DNA of 64,000 nt from assembly GCA_029866965.1 (NCBI GenBank), contig CP123444.1, positions 847,501 through 911,500 on the forward strand. The letters run 5' to 3'. A program made the position numbers and the translations under genes. This document shows positions 62,331-64,000 of this stretch, one piece after another (within the stretch, counting starts at the first letter, position 1; every line of letters starts with the position of its first letter). Under the pieces are notes generated by a model that worked only from the letters and a program-made list of their open reading frames with translations, was not told where the DNA came from and did not search any database. The stretch is from Flavobacteriaceae bacterium YJPT1-3. GTDB taxonomy: Bacteria; Bacteroidota; Bacteroidia; Flavobacteriales; Flavobacteriaceae.

Positions 62331-64000
62331 ATGGCCAGACAGATTAATGTATCACTCATCGGCAACCCGAATACGGGCAAGACTTCGGTCTTTAATCACC
62401 TGACCGGCCTCAATCAAAAAGTGGGTAACTACCCCGGTATCACTGTAGAGAAAAAAGAGGGAGTTTGCAAATTGCCACGAGGAGTCAAAGCGCACATACT
62501 CGATTTACCGGGCACCTATAGCCTAAATGCTTCTTCTCTGGATGAGAACGTGGTCATCGAGCTGCTGCTCAACAAAAATGATAAAGACTATCCGGATGTA
62601 GCCGTGGTCGTCTCTGATGTAGAGAACCTCAAACGCAATCTCCTCCTGTTCACCCAGATCAAAGATCTTAAGATCCCCACCATACTGGTCATCAATATGG
62701 CGGATCGCATGAAACGCAAGGGGATCACCCTGGACATTGAGCAGATGGAAGAGCGGCTCAAAACCAAGATCGTCTTGGTGAGTGCTCGCAAAAATGAAGG
62801 TATTGACGAACTCAAACACTGGATTTCGGAATACTCCAAACTACCCCTGGAGCCTTGTTTAAATGCGTCCAGCATAGCACCCGACTATTTCGACCGCCTC
62901 CGCAAAGCTTTCCCTAATCAAGATCTGTACAAACTTTGGCTGGTCGTTACTCAGGACGTCAACTTTGGAAAACTGGAACGGAAAGAAATGAGTGCTTTAG
63001 CCACCTTCCAGACCGAATCGGTCAGCAATCTCAAGCGTTTGCAGCAAAAAGAAACCATTCAGCGCTATAAATTCATCAATGATACCCTCAAGGAAACACT
63101 AACCATTGATGTCAATGCCGCTCGTGATCTGCGCAGCCGACTGGACCGTATTTTGACTCATAAAGTTTGGGGGTACGTGATCTTTTTTGGCATTTTACTG
63201 CTGATCTTTCAGGCCATTTACGATTGGAGCAGCTATCCCATGGATTTTATCGATAGCGCATTTGCGTCCTTGAGTGAATGGACCAAAAGCAACCTCCCTC
63301 CCGGTAAATTCACCGATCTGATTGCCGAAGGCATCATCGCCGGACTGGGCGGGATCGTCATTTTCATTCCGCAAATTGCCTTCCTGTTCCTGTTTATCGC
63401 CTTATTGGAAGAAAGCGGTTATATGAGTCGGGTCGTATTTCTCATGGACCGGGTTATGCGGCGTTTTGGCTTGAGCGGTAAAAGTGTTGTACCTCTTGTT
63501 TCCGGTACGGCCTGTGCCATTCCTGCGATCATGGCTACCCGTAACATTGAGAGCTGGAAGGAGCGCTTGATCACCATTTTAGTGACCCCCTTTACCACCT
63601 GCTCCGCGCGCTTACCGGTTTATCTGATCATCATTGCGCTGATCATCCCGGATAAAGAAGTGCTGGGCATCTTCAACATGCAGGGCCTTACTTTGATGTT
63701 GTTGTACATGATCGGTTTTGGAGCCGCCATTGGCTCGGCCTGGATTCTCAACAAAATCCTCAAGATCAAAAGTCGAACCTTCTTCGTCATTGAGATGCCC
63801 AACTACAAATTACCCATGGCTAAGAATGTAGCGTTTACGGTGATCGAAAAGACAAAATCCTTTGTGGTCGATGCAGGAAAAATTATCCTCGCCATCAGTA
63901 TTGTCTTGTGGGTACTGGCCTCCTACGGTCCGAACGATCAATTTGAAAATGCAGAAACTATCATGCAGGGACAGATGGAAGAAGGCGCTTTCGCGAAAGC
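62331..64000 (+). CDS. feoB: FeoB ferrous iron transporter (3' end outside window)
   Basis: ATG 62331 directly follows the feoA stop. About 556 residues are visible. The G domain has GNPNTGKT (11-18), LDLPGTYSL (G3), VINMADR (G4) and SARKNEG (G5). Then come a helical spacer and the membrane part with Gate motifs (EESGYMSRVVFLMDR, GTACAIPAIMATRNIESWKERLITILVTPFTTCSARLPVY). It imports Fe2+ using GTP or ATP. The window ends within the next membrane portion, on an exact genome palindrome. Confidence 0.95.
   Translation, partial: MARQINVSLIGNPNTGKTSVFNHLTGLNQKVGNYPGITVEKKEGVCKLPRGVKAHILDLPGTYSLNASSLDENVVIELLLNKNDKDYPDVAVVVSDVENLKRNLLLFTQIKDLKIPTILVINMADRMKRKGITLDIEQMEERLKTKIVLVSARKNEGIDELKHWISEYSKLPLEPCLNASSIAPDYFDRLRKAFPNQDLYKLWLVVTQDVNFGKLERKEMSALATFQTESVSNLKRLQQKETIQRYKFINDTLKETLTIDVNAARDLRSRLDRILTHKVWGYVIFFGILLLIFQAIYDWSSYPMDFIDSAFASLSEWTKSNLPPGKFTDLIAEGIIAGLGGIVIFIPQIAFLFLFIALLEESGYMSRVVFLMDRVMRRFGLSGKSVVPLVSGTACAIPAIMATRNIESWKERLITILVTPFTTCSARLPVYLIIIALIIPDKEVLGIFNMQGLTLMLLYMIGFGAAIGSAWILNKILKIKSRTFFVIEMPNYKLPMAKNVAFTVIEKTKSFVVDAGKIILAISIVLWVLASYGPNDQFENAETIMQGQMEEGAFAK
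63987..64000. repeat. Genome palindrome GCTTTCGCGAAAGC
   Basis: Exact copy as the last 14 bases of the window, inside feoB, read as AFAKA. Confidence 0.85.

Overview
The window reads as chromosomal DNA of a marine-type Flavobacteriaceae (Bacteroidota). Pointers are a TonB-dependent receptor with a carboxypeptidase-like N-terminal domain, many SCxxD-type lipoproteins, DUF4212/Na+ symporter and SCO1/SenC genes of flavobacterial type, an epimerase-type threonine dehydrogenase, a GH16 laminarinase locus, TAnnTTTG-like promoter boxes and the lack of clear Shine-Dalgarno sites. I cannot name the genus.

Layout. 1-4 kb: the end of an unknown gene, a composite structured repeat, an Na+:organic-acid symporter pair, a lipoprotein and ssb. 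4.2-20.9 kb: an AT-rich defence island inserted beside ssb. Its left part is a two-gene cassette (a NERD-type nuclease/SF1 helicase and a Cdc48-like AAA ATPase) bracketed by two diverged copies of the ssb 5' region, with a relic of a type I restriction gene at its edge. Its right part is one seven-gene minus-strand operon: XRE regulator, PLD/SNF2 helicase, DUF4391, DUF262/DUF1524 (GmrSD-like), type III Mod, a uracil-DNA-glycosylase-like protein and type III Res. 21-33 kb: ordinary genes (retropepsin, barrel protein, cyclase, hydrolases, PqqB-like, small membrane proteins) separated by 0.3-1.4 kb of repeat-filled intergenic DNA. 33-50 kb: housekeeping and metabolism (reductases, TonB receptor, M28 and M20 peptidases, threonine dehydrogenase, acs, App1-like phosphatase, diacylglycerol-kinase-like enzyme). 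50.4-51 kb: tRNA-Asn next to a GIY-YIG gene enclosed by 52/53-bp direct repeats. 51-52.4 kb: rseP. 52.8-61.2 kb: a four-gene beta-glucan locus without SusC/SusD. 61.3-64 kb: SCO protein, feoA and a truncated feoB.

How genes work together. In the defence operon, Mod and Res form a type III restriction system; the SNF2 helicase, DUF4391, DUF262/DUF1524 and UDG-like proteins are probably added effectors or sensors under one XRE repressor acting at two overlapping palindromes. In the glucan locus the GH16 enzyme should cut beta-1,3-glucan, two lipoproteins should hold it at the surface, and an unusual clan GH-A/beta-barrel fusion should act at the outer membrane.

Beyond genes, the most striking signals are a family of intergenic elements built from hairpins whose arms change together between copies, a 14-bp palindrome (GCTTTCGCGAAAGC) scattered inside reading frames where it usually encodes AFAKA, and a shredded tRNA-Asn copy with palindromes inserted in it.
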